This document shows, in pieces, positions 27,536 to 36,625 of a DNA stretch of 64,000 nucleotides (its first letter is position 1; every line of letters starts with the position of its first letter). A model generated the notes under the pieces. That model was given only the letters and a program-made list of their open reading frames with translations. It was not told the origin of the DNA and ran no database searches. A program made the translations under genes and the position numbers. The DNA lies in contig RAZB01000002.1 in assembly GCA_003612515.1 (NCBI GenBank), forward strand, positions 124,001 to 188,000. Direction: 5' to 3'. This stretch comes from a bacterium D16-34. Lineage in GTDB: Bacteria; Actinomycetota; Coriobacteriia; Coriobacteriales; Eggerthellaceae.

Positions 27536-27558
27536 ATACGAACATAAGTTCGGCGCAA
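27531..27558 (-). promoter_or_regulatory. lexA promoter
   Basis: On the minus strand TTGCGC (27558-27553) and TATAAT (27536-27531) are 16 bases apart, with LexA box 3 in the spacer. Its -10 overlaps that of the rightward promoter, so the two divergent promoters share DNA and probably exclude each other. Confidence 0.7.
27539..27552 (+). promoter_or_regulatory. LexA box 3 (perfect consensus)
   Basis: CGAACATAAGTTCG is a perfect match to CGAAC-N4-GTTCG. It lies in the lexA promoter spacer and at the transcription start of the rightward small gene. Confidence 0.92.
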
Positions 27559-27575
27559 GCAGAGAAGGCAAGAAA

Positions 27576-27797
27576 ATGAAGAAAAATGCAGCAATCTATT
27601 TTGAAGATACTTATGTAGATACAAGTCGCGCAAAGCTTCTTTCTTTGGGTGGCAGCATTCAAAACTCAGAGACTTATCAAGCTCTTCGTTACGGATCCTC
27701 TGAAGGCTATGGCTTTACGCAGGTGAATAGAGCGGGAGCTGTCGCAGTTAGCATTCTTAGCATGATTGTTTTGTTTGGTGCAGCTTTTATCGCATAG
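27576..27797 (+). CDS. Small SOS-controlled membrane protein, candidate division inhibitor
   Basis: This 73-residue protein matches no family I know. It begins MKKNAAIYFED, has about 48 polar residues including an SSEGYGFTQVN stretch, and ends in a single membrane helix (about 52-72) with almost nothing after it, so it is tail-anchored. The ATG has GAAGG 7 bases upstream. It is transcribed away from lexA from a promoter covered by LexA boxes. The SOS division inhibitors YneA (Bacillus) and ChiZ (Mycobacterium) lie beside lexA, but they have a LysM domain, which this protein lacks. A role in halting division is inference from position and size only. Confidence 0.72.
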   Translation: MKKNAAIYFEDTYVDTSRAKLLSLGGSIQNSETYQALRYGSSEGYGFTQVNRAGAVAVSILSMIVLFGAAFIA

Positions 27798-27840
27798 CTT
27801 ATAAGGGATCTCTGATCATTATTGCTATTGACTGCTAATA

Positions 27841-27867
27841 TTGACGCTATTTGGATATACGTATAAT
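27841..27867 (+). promoter_or_regulatory. Possible nrdR promoter
   Basis: TTGACG (27841-27846) and TATAAT (27862-27867) are 15 bases apart, slightly short, about 55 bases before nrdR. No LexA box or NrdR box is visible nearby. Confidence 0.45.
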
Positions 27868-27920
27868 CATAAAAGCATCCACATGTGTTAGTCTGTACGC
27901 TAACCGAGATAAGGAGTGCT

Positions 27921-28373
27921 ATGCGTTGTCCATCTTGTGGAAACCCCGAGTCAAAAGTTGTTGATTCTCGTCCTGCAGAAGAGGATGCTGCAATTAGAAG
28001 ACGAAGAGAATGCTTAAAATGTGGTAGGCGCTTTACTACGTATGAGCGTTTAGGGGAAAATCCGCTTATTGTTATTAAGACCGATGGATCTTCTGAGGTA
28101 TATGATCGCCAAAAACTCTTACGTGGTTTACTAATTGCTTGCGCAAAACGTCCCGTAAGTCCAGATCAACTTTCAACGATCATTGACAGCATTGAGGCTG
28201 AATTAAGAAACAACATGAAGACCGAGATCGGCTCAAAAGAGCTTGGAGATATGGCGCTTGTCCGCTTGGCTCATTTGGACGATGTTGCTTATGTACGTTT
28301 TGCAAGCGTATATAAAGACTTTCAAAATATCGAAGAATTTTCAAATGCGCTAGAGGCAATGCGAAACATGTAA
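27921..28373 (+). CDS. nrdR: Transcriptional repressor NrdR
   Basis: This 150-residue repressor of ribonucleotide reductase genes has the N-terminal zinc ribbon (C3, C6, C31, C34; MRCPSCGNPESKVVDSRP) and a C-terminal ATP-cone that reads the dATP/ATP ratio. The ATG at 27921 is chosen because AAGGAG stands 5 bases upstream and the conserved MRCPSC begins there. It heads a run with dut and dinB, linking nucleotide supply, dUTP removal and translesion synthesis. Confidence 0.96.
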   Translation: MRCPSCGNPESKVVDSRPAEEDAAIRRRRECLKCGRRFTTYERLGENPLIVIKTDGSSEVYDRQKLLRGLLIACAKRPVSPDQLSTIIDSIEAELRNNMKTEIGSKELGDMALVRLAHLDDVAYVRFASVYKDFQNIEEFSNALEAMRNM

Positions 28374-28397
28374 CAAAAAGAAAAGGGGAGCATAAGT

Positions 28398-28868
28398 ATG
28401 ACCAACTCTGAAGATCTGAAAGCTGTGTCGGTTCCCTTTAAGTTTTTAGACAATAATGCAACTGTTCCTCAGTACGCTTATGAAGGCGATGCAGCAACAG
28501 ATTTATGTTCAACCATAGAATGTGTTTTGCAGCCTTTCGAACGCATTTTGATACCGTGTGGTTTTTCGCTTGCCCTGCCGCATGGTTATGCTGGTTTTGT
28601 TTTACCTCGTAGCGGTCTTGCTAGCAAACACGGGGTAACAGTTCTTAACGCACCAGGCCTCATAGATAGTAATTATCGTGGTGAAATTGCTGTATCACTG
28701 ATTAATCTAGATCCGCATGAGCCATTTAGCATACATAAGGGAGATCGCATTGCGCAATTGGCAATTTTTCCAATACCTTTGATCTCTTATGATGTCGTCT
28801 CAGAACTTAAAGAAACTGTTCGAGGTGAAGGTGGCTTTGGTAGTAGCGGTATCAATAACTCTCACTAG
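28398..28868 (+). CDS. dut: dUTP diphosphatase
   Basis: This 156-residue trimeric dUTPase hydrolyses dUTP to dUMP and pyrophosphate. All five family motifs are recognisable: AYEGDAATDL, PRSGLASKHGV, NAPGLIDSNYRGE, GDRIAQLAIF and the C-terminal GEGGFGSSG. It follows nrdR by 24 bases with AAGGGGAG upstream and precedes dinB by 11 bases. Confidence 0.95.
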   Translation: MTNSEDLKAVSVPFKFLDNNATVPQYAYEGDAATDLCSTIECVLQPFERILIPCGFSLALPHGYAGFVLPRSGLASKHGVTVLNAPGLIDSNYRGEIAVSLINLDPHEPFSIHKGDRIAQLAIFPIPLISYDVVSELKETVRGEGGFGSSGINNSH

Positions 28869-28879
28869 AGCAGCTCGCT

Positions 28880-30184
28880 ATGAGTGATACTTCTTCCAAC
28901 AATTCCTTTCATGCAATTCCCTGGGTTGGAAAAGCTATTCTTCTCGTTGACTTAGATGCTTTTTTTGCCTCAGTTGAGCAAAAGGATCATCCGGAATGGC
29001 GAGGCAAGCCTGTAATTGTTGGTGGAGATCCCGACAAAAGAGGGGTAGTTTCAACTGCTTCATATGAAGCCCGAAAGTATGGTGTGCATAGCGCCATGCC
29101 TTCTTCTCAGGCACAAAGATTGTGTCCTGATGCAATTTGGACGCATGGACATTTTGATAGATATCGTGAAATGTCTAATGCAATCATGGATATCTTGCGT
29201 GATGAGACTCCTTATGTACAGCAGGTCAGTATTGATGAAGCGTTTATGGACGTTACTCCAACGAAAGTAAATACCGAACATCCAATCCAAATTGCTCTTC
29301 GGATTCAAAAGCGTGTTGAAGAATTGGGTGTGACTTGTTCAATTGGGGTTGGTACTTCAAAAACCATTGCCAAAATAGCATCTGACATGGATAAACCTCG
29401 TGGTTTGACCATCGTCTATCCTGGAACCGAACAAGACTTTTTGACTCCTTTGCCAGTTCGCGCATTAAGCGGAATAGGTCCTGCTGTAGAAACAAAACTC
29501 AAACAAATGGGCATTGTCACACTTGGTGAACTTGCGAAAACCCCGCGCTTTGAAATTGAGCGTGTCTTTGGAAAAGCTGGAACGGTTATGCATATTCGCG
29601 CCAATGGGGGCGATGACTCTGGTATCGAGATCGAAGATAGTATTAAATCTGTTTCAAATGAGACTTCATTTGCGCAAGATTTAACTGAGACAAAGCAAGT
29701 TGAGGCCGCCATAGCTAGTATGGCAGTTAAGGTTGGTCGAAGATTGCGAAGAAAGCAACTCAAAGGGACGACGCTTTCACTCCGCATTCGGTATGGAGAT
29801 CGCACGGTTCGCTCAATCCAAACAACGCTTAATAAACCTTGCGATGATGAACTTGAATTTATTCCCAAGCTTTACAAGATGGTTCGAGAAATTTGGCACG
29901 AAGGCATGCCAGTACGACTTGTTGGCGTAGGAATGACTGGGTTTGATGAGTCTGAAAAGCACGAGGAGCAGCTTTCGCTCTTCGATCTTGAAACGATGAC
30001 TGACGAAGAATCAGAATCTTTTAAGCCCATTATTAGTGAAGCTCCAAAACGAAAACAGCTTTTGCAAGCCACGGACTCAATCAGAGACAAATTTGGAGAC
30101 GATGCGCTTCAATTTGGAAGCGAAGTGCGCTCGCGGACTAACACGACAGGCTCTTCTTCGAAAAATGTTGCTGATTATAAATAA
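28880..30184 (+). CDS. dinB: DNA polymerase IV (DinB)
   Basis: This 434-residue Y-family polymerase performs error-prone translesion synthesis. The palm residues are in LVDLDAFFASVEQ and SIDEAFMD; the little-finger domain and a C-terminal tail with a clamp-binding-like QLSLFDL are present. It is cotranscribed with dut, probably from the nrdR promoter. No LexA box is visible in front of this operon, which is notable given the well-marked SOS genes nearby. It converges on a DegV gene with only 3 bases between stops. Confidence 0.94.
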   Translation: MSDTSSNNSFHAIPWVGKAILLVDLDAFFASVEQKDHPEWRGKPVIVGGDPDKRGVVSTASYEARKYGVHSAMPSSQAQRLCPDAIWTHGHFDRYREMSNAIMDILRDETPYVQQVSIDEAFMDVTPTKVNTEHPIQIALRIQKRVEELGVTCSIGVGTSKTIAKIASDMDKPRGLTIVYPGTEQDFLTPLPVRALSGIGPAVETKLKQMGIVTLGELAKTPRFEIERVFGKAGTVMHIRANGGDDSGIEIEDSIKSVSNETSFAQDLTETKQVEAAIASMAVKVGRRLRRKQLKGTTLSLRIRYGDRTVRSIQTTLNKPCDDELEFIPKLYKMVREIWHEGMPVRLVGVGMTGFDESEKHEEQLSLFDLETMTDEESESFKPIISEAPKRKQLLQATDSIRDKFGDDALQFGSEVRSRTNTTGSSSKNVADYK

Positions 30185-30187
30185 AAA

Positions 30188-31072
30188 TTAGCGCTGATCA
30201 GCCAAGAAGAATAACGCCATCGTGCCAGGTCCTGAATGAGCGCCAATTACGGGGTCAACATAGTTGATCACAACATCTTTAACACCAAAGCGATCTTTTA
30301 CTAGTTTTGCTACATATTCTGCGTCTTCAAGACAATCACCATGAGTGATAAATACCATTTGCTGATCAATGGGAGCAAGTGCGCTCTTTTCCATATGGTC
30401 AACTAAAGCATTGAGCGATTTTTTACGACCACGTACTTTTTCTAGTGGTATCAAATGGCCTTCGTTGTCCACATGCATAACCGGTTTGATATTGAGCATG
30501 GTTCCAGCCCAGGCGCTCGTGCGCGAAACGCGGCCTCCACGATATAAAAACATTAGATCGTCTACGGTAAACCAATGTGCAAGATTTAATTTATTTTGCT
30601 CAAGCCATTCATAAACTTGCTGAATTGATTCTCCAGCAAGTGCCTTTTGGTATGCATGATAGATGAGTAGACCCTGACCACCTGAGGCTGCAAGTGTGTC
30701 AACTGTTAAGATTGTGCGCTCAGGAAATTCCTCTGAAAGGCGCTGACAGATCAAGTTGATTGCTTCATATGTTCCTGAAAGCCCAGAGGAAAATCCAATG
30801 TAGAGAATATCTTTTCCTTGTTTTAAGATCGAGCGCAAGAGCTCTTCTGAGTCATGCAGATTCGGCAGCGACGTGCGGAAAACCTTCCCATCACGCATCA
30901 TGGTATAGAAACGCTTAAGGTCAGATTTTTCGCCTTTCAAATAACTCTGATACACCTCATTTTCGCCTTCTGCCATAAACGTGAGCGGCAAGATGTGCAA
31001 ACTGAATTCATCAATCATAGCGTCAGTAAGATTGCAACATGAATCAGTAACGATTTCAAAATCAATAGCCAC
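30188..31072 (-). CDS. DegV family fatty-acid-binding protein
   Basis: This 294-residue protein matches DegV: IVTDSCCNLTD at the start, the F-R-TS-LPN pattern, IGFSSGLSGTYEA and GRVSRTSAWAGTMLNIKPV (18 residues). Members bind a fatty acid and, as FakB, present it to the kinase FakA for phospholipid synthesis. No FakA is nearby. The GTG start at 31072 is preceded by AAAGGAG on the minus strand. It is divergent from ileS. Confidence 0.92.
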   Translation of the reverse strand: MAIDFEIVTDSCCNLTDAMIDEFSLHILPLTFMAEGENEVYQSYLKGEKSDLKRFYTMMRDGKVFRTSLPNLHDSEELLRSILKQGKDILYIGFSSGLSGTYEAINLICQRLSEEFPERTILTVDTLAASGGQGLLIYHAYQKALAGESIQQVYEWLEQNKLNLAHWFTVDDLMFLYRGGRVSRTSAWAGTMLNIKPVMHVDNEGHLIPLEKVRGRKKSLNALVDHMEKSALAPIDQQMVFITHGDCLEDAEYVAKLVKDRFGVKDVVINYVDPVIGAHSGPGTMALFFLADQR

Positions 31073-31248
31073 GTGGGCTCCTTTCGAAAGAGGAAAAATG
31101 CTCTGATAGTTTCCTTGTTATGAGTATAGCTGATGAACACTATTTTGAGCGCATCAAACGCGCTTTATACTAATGTGTCAAATATGTCCTCACTCCGAAA
31201 ATTGCAACAGTTCGCTTTAAGAATCTCAAGCATCTTATATACTAGGTT

Positions 31249-31281
31249 GGTTACACAATAACCGCGCGCAAAAAGTTTGCG
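31249..31281 (+). other. Two hairpins in the ileS leader
   Basis: GGTTA-N5-TAACC (31249-31263) and CGCAAA-AAG-TTTGCG (31267-31281) stand just before the GGGAAGG ribosome binding site of ileS. A T-box was considered, since ileS genes often have one, but the TGG-containing T-box core is not convincing. The rest of the 238-base gap to the divergent degV gene shows nothing else. Confidence 0.4.
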
Positions 31282-31310
31282 TGTAAACAAAATGGGAAGG
31301 TAGTAGCGTC

Positions 31311-34151
31311 ATGGCTAAAAGCTATAAAGACACCATGATATTGCCCCAAACAGATTTCCCGATGAGGGCGAATCTGCCAGAAAACGAACCTAAACGCTTG
31401 AAGAAATGGGAAGAAGAGCGAATTTATGATCAGGTACTTGAGAAGAACCGCGACGGGAAACCATTTGTTCTTCACGATGGACCTCCTTATGCAAACGGAC
31501 CTATTCATATTGGCCATTCGTTCAACAAGATTCTTAAAGACTTCGTGAACAAATCTCATGCTCAGCGTGGATATTTCACGCCCTATGTTCCCGGTTGGGA
31601 CTGCCATGGCCAGCCTATTGAGCACATGGTAGAGGTGACGCTTGGTCCAGATAAAATGGCAGCGATTGACCAGCCAACCCTTCGCCGTCTTTGCCGCGAA
31701 TGGGCTGAGAAATATGTTGATATCCAGCGTGAGGGATTCAAGCGTCTCGGCGTAAATGCTGATTGGGATAATCCCTATCTCACTTATCTGCCAAATTATG
31801 AGGCTGGTAACGTTGAGATTTTCAAAAAGATGTACCTTGAGGGTTCAGTTTATAGAGGCCGCAAGCCAATTCATTGGTGCAAGCATTGCCATACCGCTTT
31901 AGCTGAGGCTGAAATTGAGTACTCGGACGAGACTTCGCCATCAATCTTTGTGCGCTTTAAGCTTGATGCGATGCCTGGAATTTTTGAGGCTGCTGGCGCA
32001 ACAGGTACCGCCTACATGGTTATCTGGACGACAACACCTTGGACACTCCCGGCAAATACTGCAATATCTCTTGCCCCAGATGCAGACTATGCAATGGTAA
32101 TTGCTGATGGCAAGAATATGATCTTTGCCAAAGAACTTATCGAGTCGGTAGCAGAGCAAGCAGGTTGGCAAGACTATGAGGTAGTTGCTGATCAAGACGG
32201 CGAACCAGTGACGCTCAAAGGGCGTGAGCTTGCGGGTTTGACCTATACCTGCCCGATTCGACAAGACTTAAAAGGCACGGTCATCTTTGGTGATCATGTA
32301 ACGCTAGACTCTGGTGCTGGCGCTGTTCATACTGCTCCTGGACATGGTCAAGATGACTATTTAGTTGGTCTTGAATTCGACATTCCGCTGCTCATGCCTG
32401 TTGACGATAATGGCATATTGACCGACGAAGCAGGTCCGTTTGCTGGGTTAGATGTAGAAGAAGCTAATCCGGTAATTATCGAGTGGCTTCGTGAACAGGG
32501 CACCCTCGTTGCTGAAAAGGAAATCTTGCACAGCTATCCTCATTGCTGGCGTTGTCATAACCCTGTCATTTTTAGAGCAACGAATCAGTGGTTTGTTGCC
32601 ATGGATAAAAACTCACTTCGCGAAAATGCCTTGAATGCAATCAATCAAGAGGTGACATGGTATCCGGCATGGGCGAAAAACCGCATTGGTTCTATGGTTG
32701 CAGATCGTCCCGATTGGTGCATTTCGCGACAGAGAAGCTGGGGTGTGCCTATCCCTGTGTTTACGTGTGCTAAGTGCGGTAACACGGTTGCAACAGAAGA
32801 GACGTTCGATGCGGTCATCTCGTTGTTTTATGAGAAGGGTGCAGATGCTTGGTTTGTTGAAAACCCTGCAGATTACCTTCCGCGCACAGCAAAGTGCGAA
32901 GTTTGCGGTTGCACTGAATTGGTTCCCGAAAAAGACATCTTAGACGTATGGTGGGAGAGTGGTGTATCTCATACCAGCGTGCTCATTCATCGCGATGCTG
33001 AAGGGCTACACTTCCCGGCTGAGATGTATTTAGAGGGTTCTGATCAGCATCGTGGATGGTTCCAGTCTTCGCTTCTGACTTCAATTGGTGCATACGGAGT
33101 TCCACCGTATCGCTCTGTTATGCATTGCGGATTTACCGTTGATGAGTTTGGCCGCAAGATGTCTAAATCATTGGGCAATGGTATTGATCCAATGGAGGTC
33201 ATCAACAAGTACGGCGCAGATGTTTTGCGCCTTTGGGTATCAAGCGTTGACTATTCGCAAGACGTTGCTGTTGCATTTAAAATCTTCGACCAAGTTTCTG
33301 ATACATATCGCCGTTTCAGGAATAACTTCCGCTTCTTGCTTGGCAGTCTTGATGATTACAAGCATGAATATGCTGTACAAGCTTGGGATGATCTTGAGCC
33401 GCTTGATCAGTACATGTTGGCAAAAACCGCATTGCTGCTGAAAAATGTTGAAGAGGCTTATGACACCTGCAAGTTCAACGTGGTCTATCGTTTGGTATAC
33501 GACTTTGTCAACGAACTGTCCTCACTCTATATGGATGTCATCAAGGATCGCCTCTATTCAGAGGCGCCGAACTCATCTCGACGCCGAGCTGCTCAAACGG
33601 TTTTGGCTAATATCCTTGAAGTGCTTGTACGCATCATGTCTCCGATTTTGTCTTTCACCACCGATGAAGTGTGGGAGCATTATCCGGTTGGCATGAAAGA
33701 GCAAGACCGCGTGAGCAATGTACAACTTGCTGGTTGGCCTAAACTTGCAGACTTCACGCCGCAACTTCCCAATGATGTGCAAAGTGCTGTAGATGCTTTT
33801 GCACCTGTTTTGGATGTTCGCGAAACCGTGATGAAGGCGCTCGAAGAGGCCCGTGTAGCGAAATTCATCAACAAAAGCCAAGAGGCGTGTGTGGTAGTTT
33901 CTCTGCCGCAAGACTTGCTTGATGTGTTGTCGGCTTATGACCGCTCATTGCTTGAGGATCTCTTCATTGTTTCAGAAGTCCAACTTAAGCTTGGTGACGA
34001 GCTTTCATGCAGCGTAGAACATGCTCATGGCGAAAAATGTCCGCGTTGCTGGAATTATCGTGAGCTGGGCGCCAATACCGATCATCCTGATGTTTGTGAG
34101 CGCTGTGCTTCAGTTCTTAATGAAATCGGATATCACGCAAACGAGGAGTAA
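31311..34151 (+). CDS. ileS: Isoleucyl-tRNA synthetase
   Basis: This class I synthetase of 946 residues has the HIGH motif in GPIHIGHS near residue 63, the editing domain (TTPWTLPANTAISL), KMSKS from residue 616 and a C-terminal zinc finger (CPRCWNY and CERC near residue 910). The C-terminal zinc site and the length fit the bacterial, mupirocin-sensitive type. It is followed by lspA after 9 bases and rluD, a common Gram-positive order. Confidence 0.97.
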   Translation: MAKSYKDTMILPQTDFPMRANLPENEPKRLKKWEEERIYDQVLEKNRDGKPFVLHDGPPYANGPIHIGHSFNKILKDFVNKSHAQRGYFTPYVPGWDCHGQPIEHMVEVTLGPDKMAAIDQPTLRRLCREWAEKYVDIQREGFKRLGVNADWDNPYLTYLPNYEAGNVEIFKKMYLEGSVYRGRKPIHWCKHCHTALAEAEIEYSDETSPSIFVRFKLDAMPGIFEAAGATGTAYMVIWTTTPWTLPANTAISLAPDADYAMVIADGKNMIFAKELIESVAEQAGWQDYEVVADQDGEPVTLKGRELAGLTYTCPIRQDLKGTVIFGDHVTLDSGAGAVHTAPGHGQDDYLVGLEFDIPLLMPVDDNGILTDEAGPFAGLDVEEANPVIIEWLREQGTLVAEKEILHSYPHCWRCHNPVIFRATNQWFVAMDKNSLRENALNAINQEVTWYPAWAKNRIGSMVADRPDWCISRQRSWGVPIPVFTCAKCGNTVATEETFDAVISLFYEKGADAWFVENPADYLPRTAKCEVCGCTELVPEKDILDVWWESGVSHTSVLIHRDAEGLHFPAEMYLEGSDQHRGWFQSSLLTSIGAYGVPPYRSVMHCGFTVDEFGRKMSKSLGNGIDPMEVINKYGADVLRLWVSSVDYSQDVAVAFKIFDQVSDTYRRFRNNFRFLLGSLDDYKHEYAVQAWDDLEPLDQYMLAKTALLLKNVEEAYDTCKFNVVYRLVYDFVNELSSLYMDVIKDRLYSEAPNSSRRRAAQTVLANILEVLVRIMSPILSFTTDEVWEHYPVGMKEQDRVSNVQLAGWPKLADFTPQLPNDVQSAVDAFAPVLDVRETVMKALEEARVAKFINKSQEACVVVSLPQDLLDVLSAYDRSLLEDLFIVSEVQLKLGDELSCSVEHAHGEKCPRCWNYRELGANTDHPDVCERCASVLNEIGYHANEE

Positions 34152-34160
34152 CAGATATCA

Positions 34161-34703
34161 ATGCATACAAAAAATGAGCTGCGTTACATGTCGCGTCCTA
34201 AGGTAGCTATCATCTTTGCTGCACTTGTTGTAGCGTGGCTCATTTTTGATCTTGCTACTAAAGCGTTCTTCAATTCGTTTGCACTTGGTTCGGTTATAGC
34301 TGGGCCTTTCGCCAATATCTTTCAATTCCGACTTGTGCACAATACCGGCATGGCTTGGGGTATGTTTGGTGACTCAACTCAGGCGCTTGGCGTTATGTCG
34401 CTTGTGGTTTGCGCCATTCTTACGGGCTATTTGTTCGCAAATATTTGTCATATAAACTGGTGGCAAGTTATTGGCATTGCTCTGGTTGTTTCAGGTGGTC
34501 TCGGCAACGCTATAGATCGCTTTTCGCAAGGGTATGTTGTTGACTTTATTGAAACAACGTTCATAAATTTCCCGGTGTTCAACATTGCCGATATCGGTGT
34601 TACATGCGGTTTTATCATTTTTCTTATTGGGCTTTTTTGCTCATTTGATAAAAGCGCGCCCACTGATGACGATCTTGAAAAACAAGCTGATCAGGAGCAG
34701 TAA
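34161..34703 (+). CDS. lspA: Lipoprotein signal peptidase II
   Basis: This 180-residue membrane protease removes signal peptides from prolipoproteins. It has four predicted helices and the two catalytic aspartates, in GNAIDRF (about residue 118) and NIADIGV (about 143). A lipoprotein that would be a substrate is encoded at 62.5 kb. The ATG at 34161 lies 9 bases after ileS; an in-frame ATG at 34188 would remove the charged first nine residues and is possible. rluD starts on its stop codon (TAATG). Confidence 0.94.
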   Translation: MHTKNELRYMSRPKVAIIFAALVVAWLIFDLATKAFFNSFALGSVIAGPFANIFQFRLVHNTGMAWGMFGDSTQALGVMSLVVCAILTGYLFANICHINWWQVIGIALVVSGGLGNAIDRFSQGYVVDFIETTFINFPVFNIADIGVTCGFIIFLIGLFCSFDKSAPTDDDLEKQADQEQ

Positions 34704-35719
34704 TGTCTCGTTTGCTGAGCTACACTGCTACTGATCAAGATCAAGCTATTCGCCTTGATTCGCTCTTAGCTGATAAAGGTTTTTATACTTCAAGATCGGC
34801 GAGTGCAAAGGCTATTGATGAGGGTCTGGTATTTGTAAACGGTGCGATAAAACCTAAAAAATACCAGGTGGCACCAGGAGATCTTATCGTTTATGAGGTA
34901 TCAGACTCTGAGCGGGTTCAAAGCGTTAGCGGCGAGCATATTCCTTTAGATATTCGTTATGAAGACAATGACCTCATAGTTTTATCAAAGCAAAAAGGTT
35001 TAGTGTGTCACCCGAGCGCAGATCACGAAAGCGGTACCTTGGTGAATGCGCTTATATATCACTGTGGTGCAGACCATCTTTGTAACGTTCAAGGTGAAGA
35101 TGATCGTCTCGGTATTGTACATCGCCTTGATCAAGATACAACGGGTCTTATGTTAGCTGCTAAGTCGGATACAGCAGGTCTTTTGCTTATGGAGGCAATC
35201 AAAGATCGTGTAGTGGATAGGCGCTATCTTGCTTTGGTGCACGGTATCATCTCGCAAGACACTGGCATGATAGATGCGCCCATTGCACGTGCCGAGAAAG
35301 ATCGCACAAAAATGGCGGTCCGAGATTGCGCTTCTTCGCGCGAGGCGATTACGACGTTTCGCGTATTAGAGCGCTTTGAGGCTGGTGCGCATGATGATGG
35401 GTATACGCTGATCGATTGCAAGCTCTTCACGGGTCGCACGCATCAAATTAGAGTGCATATGGAGTTCACCAAGCATCCGCTGGTAGGGGAGCAAGTTTAC
35501 ACCTCTTCGATGCCACGCGCCCAATCTGCTCAATTAGGCTTGGATAGGCAGTTTCTTCATTCTTTTATGCTGACCTTCGATCATCCACTAACAGGCGAAA
35601 CCATGCATTTTGTTGATGGTCTTCCAACTGATTTATCTCAGGTTCTTGAAAGTCTTGCTTCACGCAGTATGGGAAAAACTGCAGCAGGCGAAGAGATATT
35701 TAGTAGTTTGCGTTCGTAG
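34703..35719 (+). CDS. RluA-family 23S rRNA pseudouridine synthase
   Basis: This 338-residue protein has an N-terminal S4 RNA-binding domain (about 15-75) and the RluA catalytic domain with HRLDQDTTG at 140-148, where D143 is the nucleophile. It most resembles RluD, which modifies helix 69 of 23S rRNA, but members are hard to tell apart by eye. It overlaps lspA by one base. An inverted repeat (AGCCGC, GCGGCT) follows the stop. Confidence 0.93.
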   Translation: MSRLLSYTATDQDQAIRLDSLLADKGFYTSRSASAKAIDEGLVFVNGAIKPKKYQVAPGDLIVYEVSDSERVQSVSGEHIPLDIRYEDNDLIVLSKQKGLVCHPSADHESGTLVNALIYHCGADHLCNVQGEDDRLGIVHRLDQDTTGLMLAAKSDTAGLLLMEAIKDRVVDRRYLALVHGIISQDTGMIDAPIARAEKDRTKMAVRDCASSREAITTFRVLERFEAGAHDDGYTLIDCKLFTGRTHQIRVHMEFTKHPLVGEQVYTSSMPRAQSAQLGLDRQFLHSFMLTFDHPLTGETMHFVDGLPTDLSQVLESLASRSMGKTAAGEEIFSSLRS

Positions 35720-35764
35720 CCGCGGCTATTTTCTGCGGCTGTGTTCTGTGGCTCTTTACTTCGG

Positions 35765-36526
35765 CTACTTTCTTCCATAAACGCTTGTATTGTGCATGAT
35801 GGCATTCATATAGCTATCAGAAAAGTATTCGTCGAAGAATTGCTGTTCAAAATTGGTCGCTGGAATATCCATTGCACGTTCAGCCTGTCTTTCAAGGGCT
35901 AAAAGCGTGACAGAGATATCGATCAACAAAAAGACGCTCATCACAATAGTTAGAATACGAATCCATGTTGTTCTTTGGTTGATATGTTCAAATGCGCTTT
36001 TAACAAATGGCATAATAATGCGCATCCAAACGAGTCCAAGAAGACCCCACATAACACCGAAAGCAAAATTGGTTCTGCCGCCAATGCTTCCAAATGTGCC
36101 AGTGTAATCCCAGGCCACTGCACCAAAGAGTGTCTCCATGAGCCAACTCGTAATAAATTCTATGCAAGATCCAAGTACCATCGCCACAATGAAAATTACA
36201 ATGTTGTGCGAGTGATAAAACTTGTTTAAGAATATCGTTAATACGACAGCTCCAACGCCATATATTGGGGAAAAAGGACCCCAGACCAAGCCCGCTCTGC
36301 TTTCATATCCGCCAAATACGATGAAGTGAAAAAAGGTTTCTACTACTAAACCAAAAATGCTCCCGGTTACAAAGATCCAGAACAGCTTGAAGTAGGAGAG
36401 GTGAATATAATCGTTGCTTGGGCTGAAAAACGCCTGTAATTCACAAAGTATTTGCTGATCAAGACGCCGTGGTACTGAGTCTCTTTCGTCCAATGAATTA
36501 TCAGCCTGTTTTGATACTTGTGTCAT
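35765..36526 (-). CDS. Membrane protein of the ABC_trans_CmpB family (PF06541)
   Basis: This protein of about 253 residues has an acidic cytoplasmic start and about five membrane helices. GLVWGPFSPIYGVGA and the ETLFGAVAWDYT stretch are typical of the PF06541 'putative ABC transporter type IV' family. The function of the family is unknown and no ATPase gene is adjacent. I start it at the ATG at 36526 with a GGGGA upstream; an in-frame TTG at 36592 would overlap the divergent hemH promoter region. Confidence 0.82.
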   Translation of the reverse strand: MTQVSKQADNSLDERDSVPRRLDQQILCELQAFFSPSNDYIHLSYFKLFWIFVTGSIFGLVVETFFHFIVFGGYESRAGLVWGPFSPIYGVGAVVLTIFLNKFYHSHNIVIFIVAMVLGSCIEFITSWLMETLFGAVAWDYTGTFGSIGGRTNFAFGVMWGLLGLVWMRIIMPFVKSAFEHINQRTTWIRILTIVMSVFLLIDISVTLLALERQAERAMDIPATNFEQQFFDEYFSDSYMNAIMHNTSVYGRK

Positions 36527-36625
36527 TCTGAAATCCCCGAATCGTGCAAAGAATTTAGTATATACTAGCTTGAGAGGGAGCACAGGTGACAAAAACGATC
36601 ATGTTGTAAGGAAGGCGATTCAATC

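Noticed and set aside
28374-28880. LexA box before dut or dinB
   Set aside because: No sequence near CGAAC-N4-GTTCG is present in the gaps before nrdR, dut or dinB.
31100-31310. T-box riboswitch before ileS
   Set aside because: Two small hairpins are present, but there is no T-box core (a TGG flanked by the conserved antiterminator bases), no specifier loop with an isoleucine codon and no terminator.
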